Source: CAZYTX01 sp964650485 | GTDB lineage: Bacteria; RBG-13-61-14; DATKZS01 | Assembly: GCA_964650485.1 (NCBI GenBank) | Contig: CAZYTX010000020.1 | Coordinates: 1-60,908, forward strand | Direction of reading: 5' to 3' | Length of the DNA stretch: 60,908 nt | Part shown: positions 50,331 to 58,255 of the stretch, in pieces | How the letters are laid out: every line of letters begins with the position of its first letter | Position numbering within the stretch: position 1 is the stretch's first letter | Notes under the pieces: generated by a model | The model's database searches: none | Told to the model about the DNA's origin: nothing | The model's input: the letters and a program-made list of their open reading frames with translations, nothing else | Position numbers and translations under genes: made by a program

Positions 50331-51836
50331 TTACTCCACCCGGTAGTTGGGCGCTTCCTTGGTAATGATCACGTCGTGCACGTGGGACTCGCGCAGCCCC
50401 AGGGAAGAGAGTCGTATGAACCTGGCATTCTGCTGGAGCTCGTTGATGGATGCGCAGCCGGTGTAGCCCATGCCGGACTTGAGCCCTCCCACCAACTGGT
50501 ATATGACCGCGGACAGGGGACCCCGGTACGGCACCCGCCCCTCGATGCCCTCGGGCACCAGCTTGCCAAGCGACACACCCGCTTGTTCGTCCGGATCGTT
50601 CAGGATGTCCTCCGGGCTCACCTCCTGGCCGTAGCGCACCGCGCTGCCCTCGCGCATGGACCCCAGGCTGCCCATGCCCCTGTACACCTTGTAGCTCCTG
50701 CCCTGGTAGAGGATGATCTCGCCCGGGCTCTCGTCCGTGCCGGCCAGCATGCTGCCCACCATAACCGAGTCCGCGCCCGCGGCGATGGCCTTGGTCACGT
50801 CACCGCTGTACTTTACCCCCCCGTCGGCAATCACGGGCACGTCGCGCTTTCTTGCCGCGGCGGCGCACTCTGCCACCGCAGTCACCTGTGGCACTCCCAC
50901 CCCGGCCACTATCCTGGTGGTGCATATGGACCCCGGCCCTATCCCGATCTTCACCGCGTCAACACCTGCCTTCATAAGCGCGGCGGCCCCCTCGCCGGTG
51001 GCCACGTTGCCGGCGATGAGCTCGGCCCCCGGGAACTCGGTCTTTATGGCTTTAATCTGCTCGACCACGCCTTTTGAATGGCCGTGGGCCGTGTCCACGC
51101 ATATCACGTCCGCGCCGGCCTCGATCAGCATCCTGCACCGCTCCAACTCGGGTGTCCCCACCCCCACCGCGGCCCCCACCCTGAGCCTTCCCATCTCGTC
51201 CTTTACAGCGTTGGGGTGCTTCTCGGTCTTCTCGATGTCCTTCAAGGTGATCAGCCCGATGAGCCTCTGGTCCATGTCCAACACCGGAAGCTTCTCAATC
51301 TTGTGCTCATGCAGGAGCTGCTTGCTCTCCTCCAAAGATATGCCCTCGCTCACGGTGATGAGCTTGTCACAGGGAGTCATCAGCACCGAGACCTTCTGGT
51401 CGAGGTTCTTCTCGAAGCGGATGTCGCGGCTGGTGAGGATGCCCATGAGCTTGCCGGAACGGGTGACCGGCACCCCGGAGATGCTCCGCTGCCGCATGAG
51501 CTTCAACACCTCGATAAGCTTGGTGTCAGGGTCAACCGTGACCGGGTCCACGATCATGCCCGACTCGAACTTCTTGACCTTTGTCACTTCCGCTGCCTGG
51601 GCCTCGGCCGGCATGTTCTTGTGGATGATCCCCAGGCCCCCCTCCTGGGCCATGACTATGGCGGTGCGGGACTCGGTCACGGTGTCCATGGCCGCGGAGA
51701 GCAGCGGGATTTCAAGTGCGATCCCCTTTGTCAGCCGGGTGGCGGTGTCCGGCTCGGTTGCCAGCACCTGCGAGTAAGCGGGCAGCAGCAGCACGTCGTC
51801 AAATGTAAGTCCTTCCTTGAGACTGTCTTCCAGCAT
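50331..51836 (-). CDS. guaB: Inosine-5'-monophosphate dehydrogenase
   Basis: A 501-residue enzyme oxidising IMP to XMP. The catalytic loop GIGPGSICTTR (Cys about 310) and flap region are clear. A CBS-domain pair lies about 95-210 (RSISGVPVTRSGKLMGILTS, KIEKLPVLDMDQRLIGLITL), which binds adenine/guanine nucleotides for control. AAAGGAGATC precedes the ATG. It leads the guaB-guaA-dnaE run. Confidence 0.97.
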   Translation of the reverse strand: MLEDSLKEGLTFDDVLLLPAYSQVLATEPDTATRLTKGIALEIPLLSAAMDTVTESRTAIVMAQEGGLGIIHKNMPAEAQAAEVTKVKKFESGMIVDPVTVDPDTKLIEVLKLMRQRSISGVPVTRSGKLMGILTSRDIRFEKNLDQKVSVLMTPCDKLITVSEGISLEESKQLLHEHKIEKLPVLDMDQRLIGLITLKDIEKTEKHPNAVKDEMGRLRVGAAVGVGTPELERCRMLIEAGADVICVDTAHGHSKGVVEQIKAIKTEFPGAELIAGNVATGEGAAALMKAGVDAVKIGIGPGSICTTRIVAGVGVPQVTAVAECAAAARKRDVPVIADGGVKYSGDVTKAIAAGADSVMVGSMLAGTDESPGEIILYQGRSYKVYRGMGSLGSMREGSAVRYGQEVSPEDILNDPDEQAGVSLGKLVPEGIEGRVPYRGPLSAVIYQLVGGLKSGMGYTGCASINELQQNARFIRLSSLGLRESHVHDVIITKEAPNYRVE

Positions 51837-51909
51837 GGACCGATCTCCTTTTCGTGAGTGTGCAGCTTTTGAGGTTTTTGGGTTACAAGCGCGCCCGAGT
51901 CAGGTATAG

Positions 51910-51938
51910 ACTATATCTTAGCCTTGGCCCTGGTGCAA
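51910..51938 (-). promoter_or_regulatory. Promoter of guaB-guaA
   Basis: Minus strand TTGCAC, 17-base spacer, TATAGT, about 75 bases before the guaB ATG. A G/C-rich stretch follows the -10, which would fit stringent control but is not diagnostic. Confidence 0.5.
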
Positions 51939-51995
51939 ACCGTTTCCGTGATCGGGGTGGAAAATGCTCGGATTATTTCCGGGGAAAAATTTAAT

Positions 51996-52167
51996 CTTTC
52001 AAGGCACTGCTGTCCAAAATAATCTCCGGGGTCCGAAACTGTTTTTTTGAAACCACGGAGGCACAAAGGGCACTAATTTAAAGAAAGGAATCTTCTTTGC
52101 CTCCTTGGTGTCTTTGTCTTTGTGGTAAATTTTCCTGATCCTGTTTTGGACAAGAGTGCTTTCAAGG
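51996..52167. mobile_element. TIR element D with 9-bp target duplication
   Basis: 154 bases (52005-52158) from CACTGCTGTCCAAAATAAT to ACAGGATTTTGGAC-like inverse end GTTTTGGACAAGAGTG. CTTTCAAGG occurs on both sides (51996-52004, 52159-52167). The arms are ACCACGGAGGCACAAAGGGC and CCTTGGTGTCTTTGTCTTTG, a variant of the CACAGAG core. No coding frame. It fills most of the gap between guaB and the broken glycosyltransferase. Confidence 0.85.
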
Positions 52168-52210
52168 AATGCATGGTGCAGAAGGTTTTGTGGACCAGTA
52201 TTTGCCCGGA

Positions 52211-53940
52211 CTAATCCACTCGGCAGATCATATAGATTGAATTTTTCGGATAGTCGAACGGCTGAGAGTACACCACCCGGCTTATAGGGATTCCCCTGAA
52301 ATTATCATCGGGCAGCTCACGCGATCTCTTCTGGTAATCCGCCAGGTACTTTATTCCATTTTTTTGCATGTAGCCGTACAAGTCGCTTCTCTTCAGGTGT
52401 TCAAGGAATTTGAAATCATTCGCCAATCATTCGCCAGGCCGTCCAGGTTGACCACGACCCTTTGGGAGTAATAGCCCAAGATGCCGGCATTGAAGCTGCC
52501 CACTTTCGCGTCTTCCGGCAGGTTATGGTTGATCCACAGTGCGGCCCTGTACTTGGCAAGCTGGAAGTTGACCTCGTGCTTCGCCCGCCTCTGCATGGAT
52601 TTCACGTGCCCGTATCCTGCGGTATTGAGCGCGACCAGGATGGCAAAAAGGACAAGCCTCGCGTTTCCGATAACCTTGTCGCGGTTGTCAACGCTGAATA
52701 CTCCGTCAAGCACGGCCATCATGATGACGGCCGATGAAACGTATGAAGGCATGAACCACCAGCCCACCCCCGAGTGATCGATGTATTTCGGGTACATGAA
52801 AGAGGCCACGGCCATGTGCACGAGCGAGAACACGTGGAGCGGCAGGGTGGCGCGCAGCACACTCACCATCTTTCCGCCCGCGGCCCGCCACTCCGCGGCG
52901 CCCGCCTTGAATAAATGTCTTCCCGCGGCTATTAACATGAGCGCACCGGGAAGGATAAAAAGCAATACCCGCCATACGACATGAAAGGAGTTGTAAAAAA
53001 TCTCCAGAAAATGCGGATATCCCAGGAACCATGACTTCAGATACTCCGTCATCTTGGAGAAGAACTTGAGGGGAAGGAAGACGTACAAACCGGCAACGCG
53101 CGCAAAGTGAGAAAAGCTGAGCATCCCGCCGTACTCCGCTGCGTTCCTCCTGGTGTAGAAGAGCTTCACTGTCCCGCTTATGGGGAATAAATGATTGAAG
53201 AACACCTGGTTGTAAATCAGGTAAGGACTGACGAGAACCAGGGCGACCAGGCCGATGAGCGCGACCTCCCTTACAGCGACAAGCCTCCTGCGTCTCCTTT
53301 GCACCAACAGCCACAGCCCGGTTATAACGAGCAGGAATATGGAATCCACCCGGCAGAGGAAAAGCAAAGCGAAATATGCACCCCCGGCAACCAGCCTTTT
53401 AATGGGGATGTCCTCTTTTTGATAGTGGAGCAGTGAAAAGATGCCCGGAAGGGACACCCCCAGCGCCAGCGCGTAAAGCGAGTTCTCCATGCCTATAAGC
53501 CGGTTGCGCAGGGTGAAGGCGCCGAAGGCGAAGAAAAGCAGCAGCAGCCATCCTAATCCCCTGCCGGCCAGGTCTCGTCCCCACCTGAAGAATGCATAAG
53601 CCGCCGCGGTGTTGAAGATGGCGCAGACAAACAGGAAGCACTTGGCCAAGGCCCGAGGCTCCAGCGCCAGTGGTTTCAGGATCAGGCTTACCAGGCAGAG
53701 CACGGCCGCAAAAAGCGGCTGCACCCCGTTGGTCAGGTTCTGTCCGTCAAAGGTGAGCTGGTGGTGCGCCGGGAAGTTCTTTGCGATCTCGAAGTAGTAA
53801 TAGGCGTCATCATTGTCGAGCAGTCCGAAGTCCAGGTATGCAATAGCCCATGCCTGGATGGCAAGAGAGCACAGGAGCAGAAAAATAATGAAAGCTCTTT
53901 CCTTTTTAACCTCGACACCGGGCAGGAAGGTCTCTTTCAT
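52211..53940 (-). pseudogene. GT-C-like membrane glycosyltransferase, frameshifted by 11-bp duplication
   Basis: A multi-membrane-segment protein with an early loop DNDDAYYYFEIAKNF (acidic motif of GT39/GT-C enzymes) and NGVQPLFA. About ten hydrophobic segments follow to VVNLDGLAND. There the minus-strand sequence TGGCGAATGAT is duplicated in tandem (plus 52416-52437). The extra 11 bases shift the frame and stop it at 52393. The downstream frame continues DFKFLEHLKRSDLYGYMQKN to 52211. Removing one copy gives one frame of about 572 codons. ATG 53940 is the likely start. The truncated form lacks only its last 70 residues, so it may keep activity. Confidence 0.85.
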
Positions 53941-53972
53941 AGCCCATACAATAGGGACCGGATAAGATCGAG

Positions 53973-54131
53973 TCAAATTTTTTTCCCACAACTTGATTTC
54001 AGGTGGAGCAGTGTGATGTCTATGCCCGGCAATTCCCATTCATGAGGACCGGAAAAAAGCAGCAGGGCGACCGACGCGAATAGAACCAGGCTGGCCGTCC
54101 CAAGCGCGGCCACCGTGGCCCGGTTCAACAT
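53973..54131 (-). pseudogene. Truncated membrane-protein gene remnant (52 aa)
   Basis: The frame starts MLNRATVAALGTASLVLFAS, one helix, then GPHEWELPGIDITLLHLKSS and a quick stop. This is the usual N-terminal start of large multi-spanning sugar/glycan membrane proteins (first helix, then a short beta segment before the next helix), but nothing follows. The adjoining sequence leads straight to the broken glycosyltransferase, so a deletion probably joined the two. Confidence 0.5.
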
Positions 54132-54202
54132 GTCAAGCCATTTTTTCCAGGGAGTTTGTTCATAACCGGGCTAGGTCCGTCTGCATAATTCTTGAGCAAG
54201 GA

Positions 54203-54215
54203 TTGTATCATACAA
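54203..54215. promoter_or_regulatory. Palindrome TTGTATCATACAA
   Basis: A perfect 6-base inverted repeat around one base, about 100 bases before the DapA-family gene. It could be an operator. The remainder of 54132-54311 shows nothing else definite. Confidence 0.3.
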
Positions 54216-54311
54216 GGGGCGAGCCCTCAGCAACCGAGTTGTCTTGTATTGGTTAATCACTGACCGGGTGTGGTATGTTTCTCTATGGAAGATTTAAAGG
54301 GGGCGGATGAT

Positions 54312-55280
54312 ATGGATGTGTCAGGGCTTGAAGGACTGGTGGGGATAGTGTTGACCGCGCTGGACTCGGAGGGCGAGGTTGACGAGGCTGGTGTGCGGCA
54401 TCTGGTCAATTTCTCCGCTGAAAAGGGTCTTGACGGGGTCGTGATCTTGGGCAGCAACAGCGAGTTCCCATACCTCGGCTTCGAGCAGAAGAAGAAGGTT
54501 ATGAGGGCCGCGGTGGAGGGCTCTTCCGGCCGCATCCCGGTCATCTCCACCGCCTCGGCCTGGAGCACGGACGAGGCCGTGGCACTGGCGCGCGAGTCCA
54601 AGGCCGCTGGCTGCGACGCGGTCATGGCAGCGATGCCCTTTTACTTCAGGCTGGAGCTTCCCCGGGTGATAAAGCACTTCCAGGCGATTGCCGCCGAGGG
54701 CCTGCCGGTTTTTTTCTACCACTTCCCGGACGTGACCGGGCTTGTGCTAACGCCGGAGGAGCTTGCCGAGATAGCAAAGATTGACAACATCATCGGCGCC
54801 AAGCTCACCGTGACTAACAGGGGGTACTTGAAAAAGGCCATTCAGGCCACAGGGCCGCACGGATGGAAGGTGTTCACAGGAACCTCGTTCCTGCTCTACG
54901 ACTGCCTCGAGTTCGGGGGCGCGGGTGTTTTCTGCCCGCTTCCCCTGATTGCGCCCGGGGAGCTTACGGAAATGTATAAGGCTTTCAAGGCAGGCCACAA
55001 GGCAAAGGCCGGTGAGCTGCAAAAAAAGGTGAGGCTGGCCATACCCTTGTTCAGCGGGATAACGGCGTCTCCCAGGCTCCTGGCTGCTGGGTTTGCGCTC
55101 CTCTCAAGGCTGCCATACAGGCCGGGCAAGAGGACCAGGGGCACCCATCACCTGATAAAAGAGGCCCTCCGCTTGCAGGGCCATCCCATTACCAACGGAG
55201 TGCGCAGGCCGTTCGAGGAGGCGAGTGAGGCGGAGAGCGGGCTGGTTGGAAGGACCCTCGAGTCTCTCGGCTGGATGTGA
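54312..55280 (+). CDS. DapA/DHDPS family aldolase-lyase
   Basis: 322 residues of the class I Schiff-base aldolase family (dihydrodipicolinate synthase/N-acetylneuraminate lyase). The Tyr is in FFYHFPDVTG (about 135) and the Schiff-base Lys in IIGAKLTVTN (about 160). The usual GTTGE loop reads GSNSEFPYL, so the substrate is probably not aspartate semialdehyde; a 2-oxo sugar acid or similar is possible. The C-terminus is about 30 residues longer than DapA. ATG 54312 is chosen with GGGGGCGG upstream; 14 more codons are open before it. Confidence 0.8.
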   Translation: MDVSGLEGLVGIVLTALDSEGEVDEAGVRHLVNFSAEKGLDGVVILGSNSEFPYLGFEQKKKVMRAAVEGSSGRIPVISTASAWSTDEAVALARESKAAGCDAVMAAMPFYFRLELPRVIKHFQAIAAEGLPVFFYHFPDVTGLVLTPEELAEIAKIDNIIGAKLTVTNRGYLKKAIQATGPHGWKVFTGTSFLLYDCLEFGGAGVFCPLPLIAPGELTEMYKAFKAGHKAKAGELQKKVRLAIPLFSGITASPRLLAAGFALLSRLPYRPGKRTRGTHHLIKEALRLQGHPITNGVRRPFEEASEAESGLVGRTLESLGWM

Positions 55281-55311
55281 GTTCACACAACTCATCCTTC
55301 AAACCTCGCCC

Positions 55312-57303
55312 CTATGCCATTTTCACTTCCGTCCTCTCCAGGTCTTTGATCCGGTCGCGGAGTTCTGCGGCCCGCTCGAACTCGAGCTCCCGGGCGGCCT
55401 CCTTCATCTCCTGCCTCAGCCCGGCGATCATTGATTCGAGCTCCGTCCGGTCACGCGCCGGCGCCGGCCCGGCCTCCGGCTCTATGGTCACGTAGTCCTG
55501 CTCGTATATGGATACCCTTATCTGCTGGATGTTCTTCTTTATGGTCCGGGGGGTTATGCCGCGCTCCCTGTTATACTGCTCCTGTATGACCCTCCTCCTG
55601 TTGGTCTCCTCCATGCAGGCCTGCATGGAGCGGGTCACGGCGTCGGCGTAGAGTATGACCGTGCCGTTCACGTTCCTGGCCGCGCGGCCGGTGGTCTGTA
55701 TGAGCGCCTTCTCCCCGCGCAGGAACCCCTCCTTGTCCGCGTCCAGTACGGCCACTAAAGACACCTCGGGTATGTCAAGGCCCTCGCGGAGCAGGTTTAT
55801 GCCGATGAGCACGTCGAACTCGTCCAGCCGCAGGCCCCTTATAATGTCGTAGCGCTCCAGGGTGTGAATGTCCGAGTGCAGGTACCTGACCCGGAGACCC
55901 AGGTCTATGTAGTACTCGGTCAGGTCCTCGGCCATGCGCTTGGTCAGGGTGGTGACCAGCACCTTCTCCCCGGCCTCGATGCGTTCCAGTATGCGGGAGT
56001 AGAGGTCGTCCACCTGGTCCCCCGCCGGCCTCACCTCGATCCGGGGGTCCATGAGGCCGGTGGGACGGATGATCTGCTCCACGACAAGGCCGCCGCTCTT
56101 TTCGAGCTCGTACTCCGCGGGGGTCGCGGACACGTACACCGCCTGGGTAAGTCGCTTTTCGAACTCCTCGAACCTGAGCGGCCGGTTGTCGAGCGCGCTG
56201 GGCAGCCGGAACCCGAACTCCACCAGGGTCTTCTTCCTGGAGCGGTCGCCCTTGTACATTCCAGTGACCTGGGGGATGGTCTGGTGCGACTCGTCAATGA
56301 ACATGATGAAGTCTCGGGGGAAGTAGTCGAGCAGGGTGTAGGGGGCCTCGCCCGGCTTCCTGCCGGTGAGGTGCCTGGAGTAGTTCTCGATCCCGGTGCA
56401 GTAGCCCATCTCGCAAAGCATCTCCAGGTCGTAGCGGGTGCGCTGCATGAGCCGCTGCGCCTCCACAAGCTTGTTCTGCGACTCAAGCTCGGAAAGCCGC
56501 CCGGCAAGCTCATGCTCGATATTGACAATGGCCTTCTCCAGGCAGTCACGGTAGGTCACGTAATGCGACGAGGGGTATATGGCGGCGTCGGCGAGCCCGC
56601 GCACCGCCTTGCCCCGCAGCGGGTCTATCTCGCTTATTGACTCCACCACCTCCCCGAAGAACTGGATGCGTATGGCACGCTCGCTCTCCGAGGCGGGGAA
56701 CACCTCGACCACGTCGCCCCGCACCCGGAAGACCCCGCGGTGGAAGTCCACGTCGTTCCTCTCGTACTGGATGTCCACCAGCTTCTGGAGCATTGCGTCC
56801 CGGTCAATCTCCTGGCCCTGGAACACCCTGACCATGAGGTCCTTGTAGGCCTGCGGGGAGCCTATCCCGTATATGCAGGAGACCGAGGCCACCACGATCA
56901 CGTCCCTGCGCTCGAGCACCGCACGGGTGGCCGAGTGGCGCATCTTGTCTATCTCCTCGTTTATGGAGGAGTCCTTCTCTATGTAGGTGTCGCTGGAGGG
57001 TATGTAGGCCTCGGGCTGGTAGTAGTCGTAGTAGGAGACGAAATACTCTACCGCATTGCGGGGGAAGAGCTCCTTGAACTCGGCGAAGAGCTGGGCCGCC
57101 AAGGTCTTGTTGTGGGCAAGCACCAGGGCGGGCCGGTTCTGGCGGGCGATGACGTTCGCCATGGTGAAGGTCTTGCCCGACCCGGTGACGCCGAGCAGCA
57201 CCTGCTGGGCCTGGCCCTGATCAAGGTCCTGGCAGAGCTCTTCTATGGCCCGGGGCTGGTCCCCGGTGGGAGTGAACCCGGTTGTTAGATGGAAACGGTC
57301 CAT
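55312..57303 (-). CDS. uvrB: Excinuclease ABC subunit B
   Basis: A 663-residue damage-verifying helicase-like subunit of nucleotide excision repair. Walker A GVTGSGKTFTMANV is near 39, the beta-hairpin YYQPEAYIPSSDTYIEKDSS near 93, and DESHQTIPQ near 340. Helicase motif VLIGINLLREGLDIPEVSLV lies near 500, and the UVR domain REMKEAARELEFERAAELRD-like segment (QEMKEAARELEFERAAEL) is at the end. No SOS-type operator was found upstream. Standard length. Confidence 0.97.
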   Translation of the reverse strand: MDRFHLTTGFTPTGDQPRAIEELCQDLDQGQAQQVLLGVTGSGKTFTMANVIARQNRPALVLAHNKTLAAQLFAEFKELFPRNAVEYFVSYYDYYQPEAYIPSSDTYIEKDSSINEEIDKMRHSATRAVLERRDVIVVASVSCIYGIGSPQAYKDLMVRVFQGQEIDRDAMLQKLVDIQYERNDVDFHRGVFRVRGDVVEVFPASESERAIRIQFFGEVVESISEIDPLRGKAVRGLADAAIYPSSHYVTYRDCLEKAIVNIEHELAGRLSELESQNKLVEAQRLMQRTRYDLEMLCEMGYCTGIENYSRHLTGRKPGEAPYTLLDYFPRDFIMFIDESHQTIPQVTGMYKGDRSRKKTLVEFGFRLPSALDNRPLRFEEFEKRLTQAVYVSATPAEYELEKSGGLVVEQIIRPTGLMDPRIEVRPAGDQVDDLYSRILERIEAGEKVLVTTLTKRMAEDLTEYYIDLGLRVRYLHSDIHTLERYDIIRGLRLDEFDVLIGINLLREGLDIPEVSLVAVLDADKEGFLRGEKALIQTTGRAARNVNGTVILYADAVTRSMQACMEETNRRRVIQEQYNRERGITPRTIKKNIQQIRVSIYEQDYVTIEPEAGPAPARDRTELESMIAGLRQEMKEAARELEFERAAELRDRIKDLERTEVKMA

Positions 57304-57515
57304 GGCCGATCAAAGGGGTATGTTAGCAAAGGTGCGGGCGGGCTTCCAGATGGACGCCGAAGCCAAGAAGCTAACGCCAAGTCGAGGGGGGGGAAGTCGC
57401 CAGGGGTAATCTGTTTATAAGTGCATGTCATGCAGTGCCCCCTGGTCATGAGGCAGAGGCAAACTTTCCATTTTGATTAATCCGTTCCGGCGCGGCGCCG
57501 TTGCCTCGGAAGTCA

Positions 57516-57719
57516 TCAGGCTGATGGAAGAATGAATTCCTTCTTGTAGTCCTGCAGGGGCAGGTTGACGCCTTTGCTGATCCTCTTCTGGTAGATTTTA
57601 CAGGTGTGGTAATGGTCGGTGCTGCACTTGCTGTAGAGCTCGTCCACGCTTAAGATGATGGTGCAGTTGAACGCTCCACACATCTTTATCTGCCGGCCCA
57701 TTAAAAACTCGCAAGGCAT
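57516..57719 (-). CDS. Small cysteine-rich protein, 67 aa
   Basis: 67 residues with five cysteines (MPCEFLMG, MCGAFNC, SKCS, HTCKIY). AAAGGAGGA precedes the ATG at good distance, so it is probably real. The Cys spacing could bind one metal or cluster. I recognise no family. It lies alone after the 57304-57515 gap, which shows no gene. Confidence 0.6.
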   Translation of the reverse strand: MPCEFLMGRQIKMCGAFNCTIILSVDELYSKCSTDHYHTCKIYQKRISKGVNLPLQDYKKEFILPSA

Positions 57720-57852
57720 TGTGTCTTCCTCCTTTGTTAAACGCCGCGGCCGGCCCCGCCTGATCCAGCTTTTACAGCATCATTATTGGAGCTGTTATTT
57801 GCTTGTATTGTAAACGCTCATATTCCCCCTGTCAAGAAACAATGCCTTTTTT

Positions 57853-58059
57853 TCAAGGCCCGTTTCCGCGGCCCTGCTCCTTGATAAGGGAGCTGAGCGC
57901 TCTGTCCACTTCCGGCGCAAGCTCCGGGCCCACGCACATGGAGGTCTCGCACCTGTACAGCTCGGCGCCGTAGTCTTCCGGGTATAAGGTGTAGCCCGCC
58001 ATAACCAGGGCCGCGGCAGCGACCGCCGCGCAATATAATACTTTTTCTGATTTCAGCAT
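57853..58059 (-). CDS. Small exported/anchored protein, 68 aa
   Basis: 68 residues: one hydrophobic helix (VLYCAAVAAAALVMAGYTLY) then a short outer part with CETSMC and a helical tail (PEVDRALSSLIKEQG). AAAGGACGG precedes the ATG. The two Cys could form a disulfide. No known family. Confidence 0.45.
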   Translation of the reverse strand: MLKSEKVLYCAAVAAAALVMAGYTLYPEDYGAELYRCETSMCVGPELAPEVDRALSSLIKEQGRGNGP

Positions 58060-58135
58060 CGCCTTGTCCGTCCTTTACGCTTTATTGCGCTTTCGATCAT
58101 ATACATGCACTTGTTCCGCTGTCAAGGAGAACGCC

Positions 58136-58165
58136 TTGACATTTGAAAGCTGGCATGTATATACT
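58136..58165 (+). promoter_or_regulatory. Promoter of the secreted propeller gene
   Basis: TTGACA, 18-base spacer, TATACT (or TATATA at 16), about 90 bases before the ATG at 58256, with AAAGGAG between. Confidence 0.55.
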
Positions 58166-58255
58166 TGCAAGGCGAATGCAAAGGAAAGGCACGCGGTAAG
58201 TATTATGCTCCAGGTTATGAGTCCCGAAACCTGAGACCATAGAAAGGAGCGCGCC

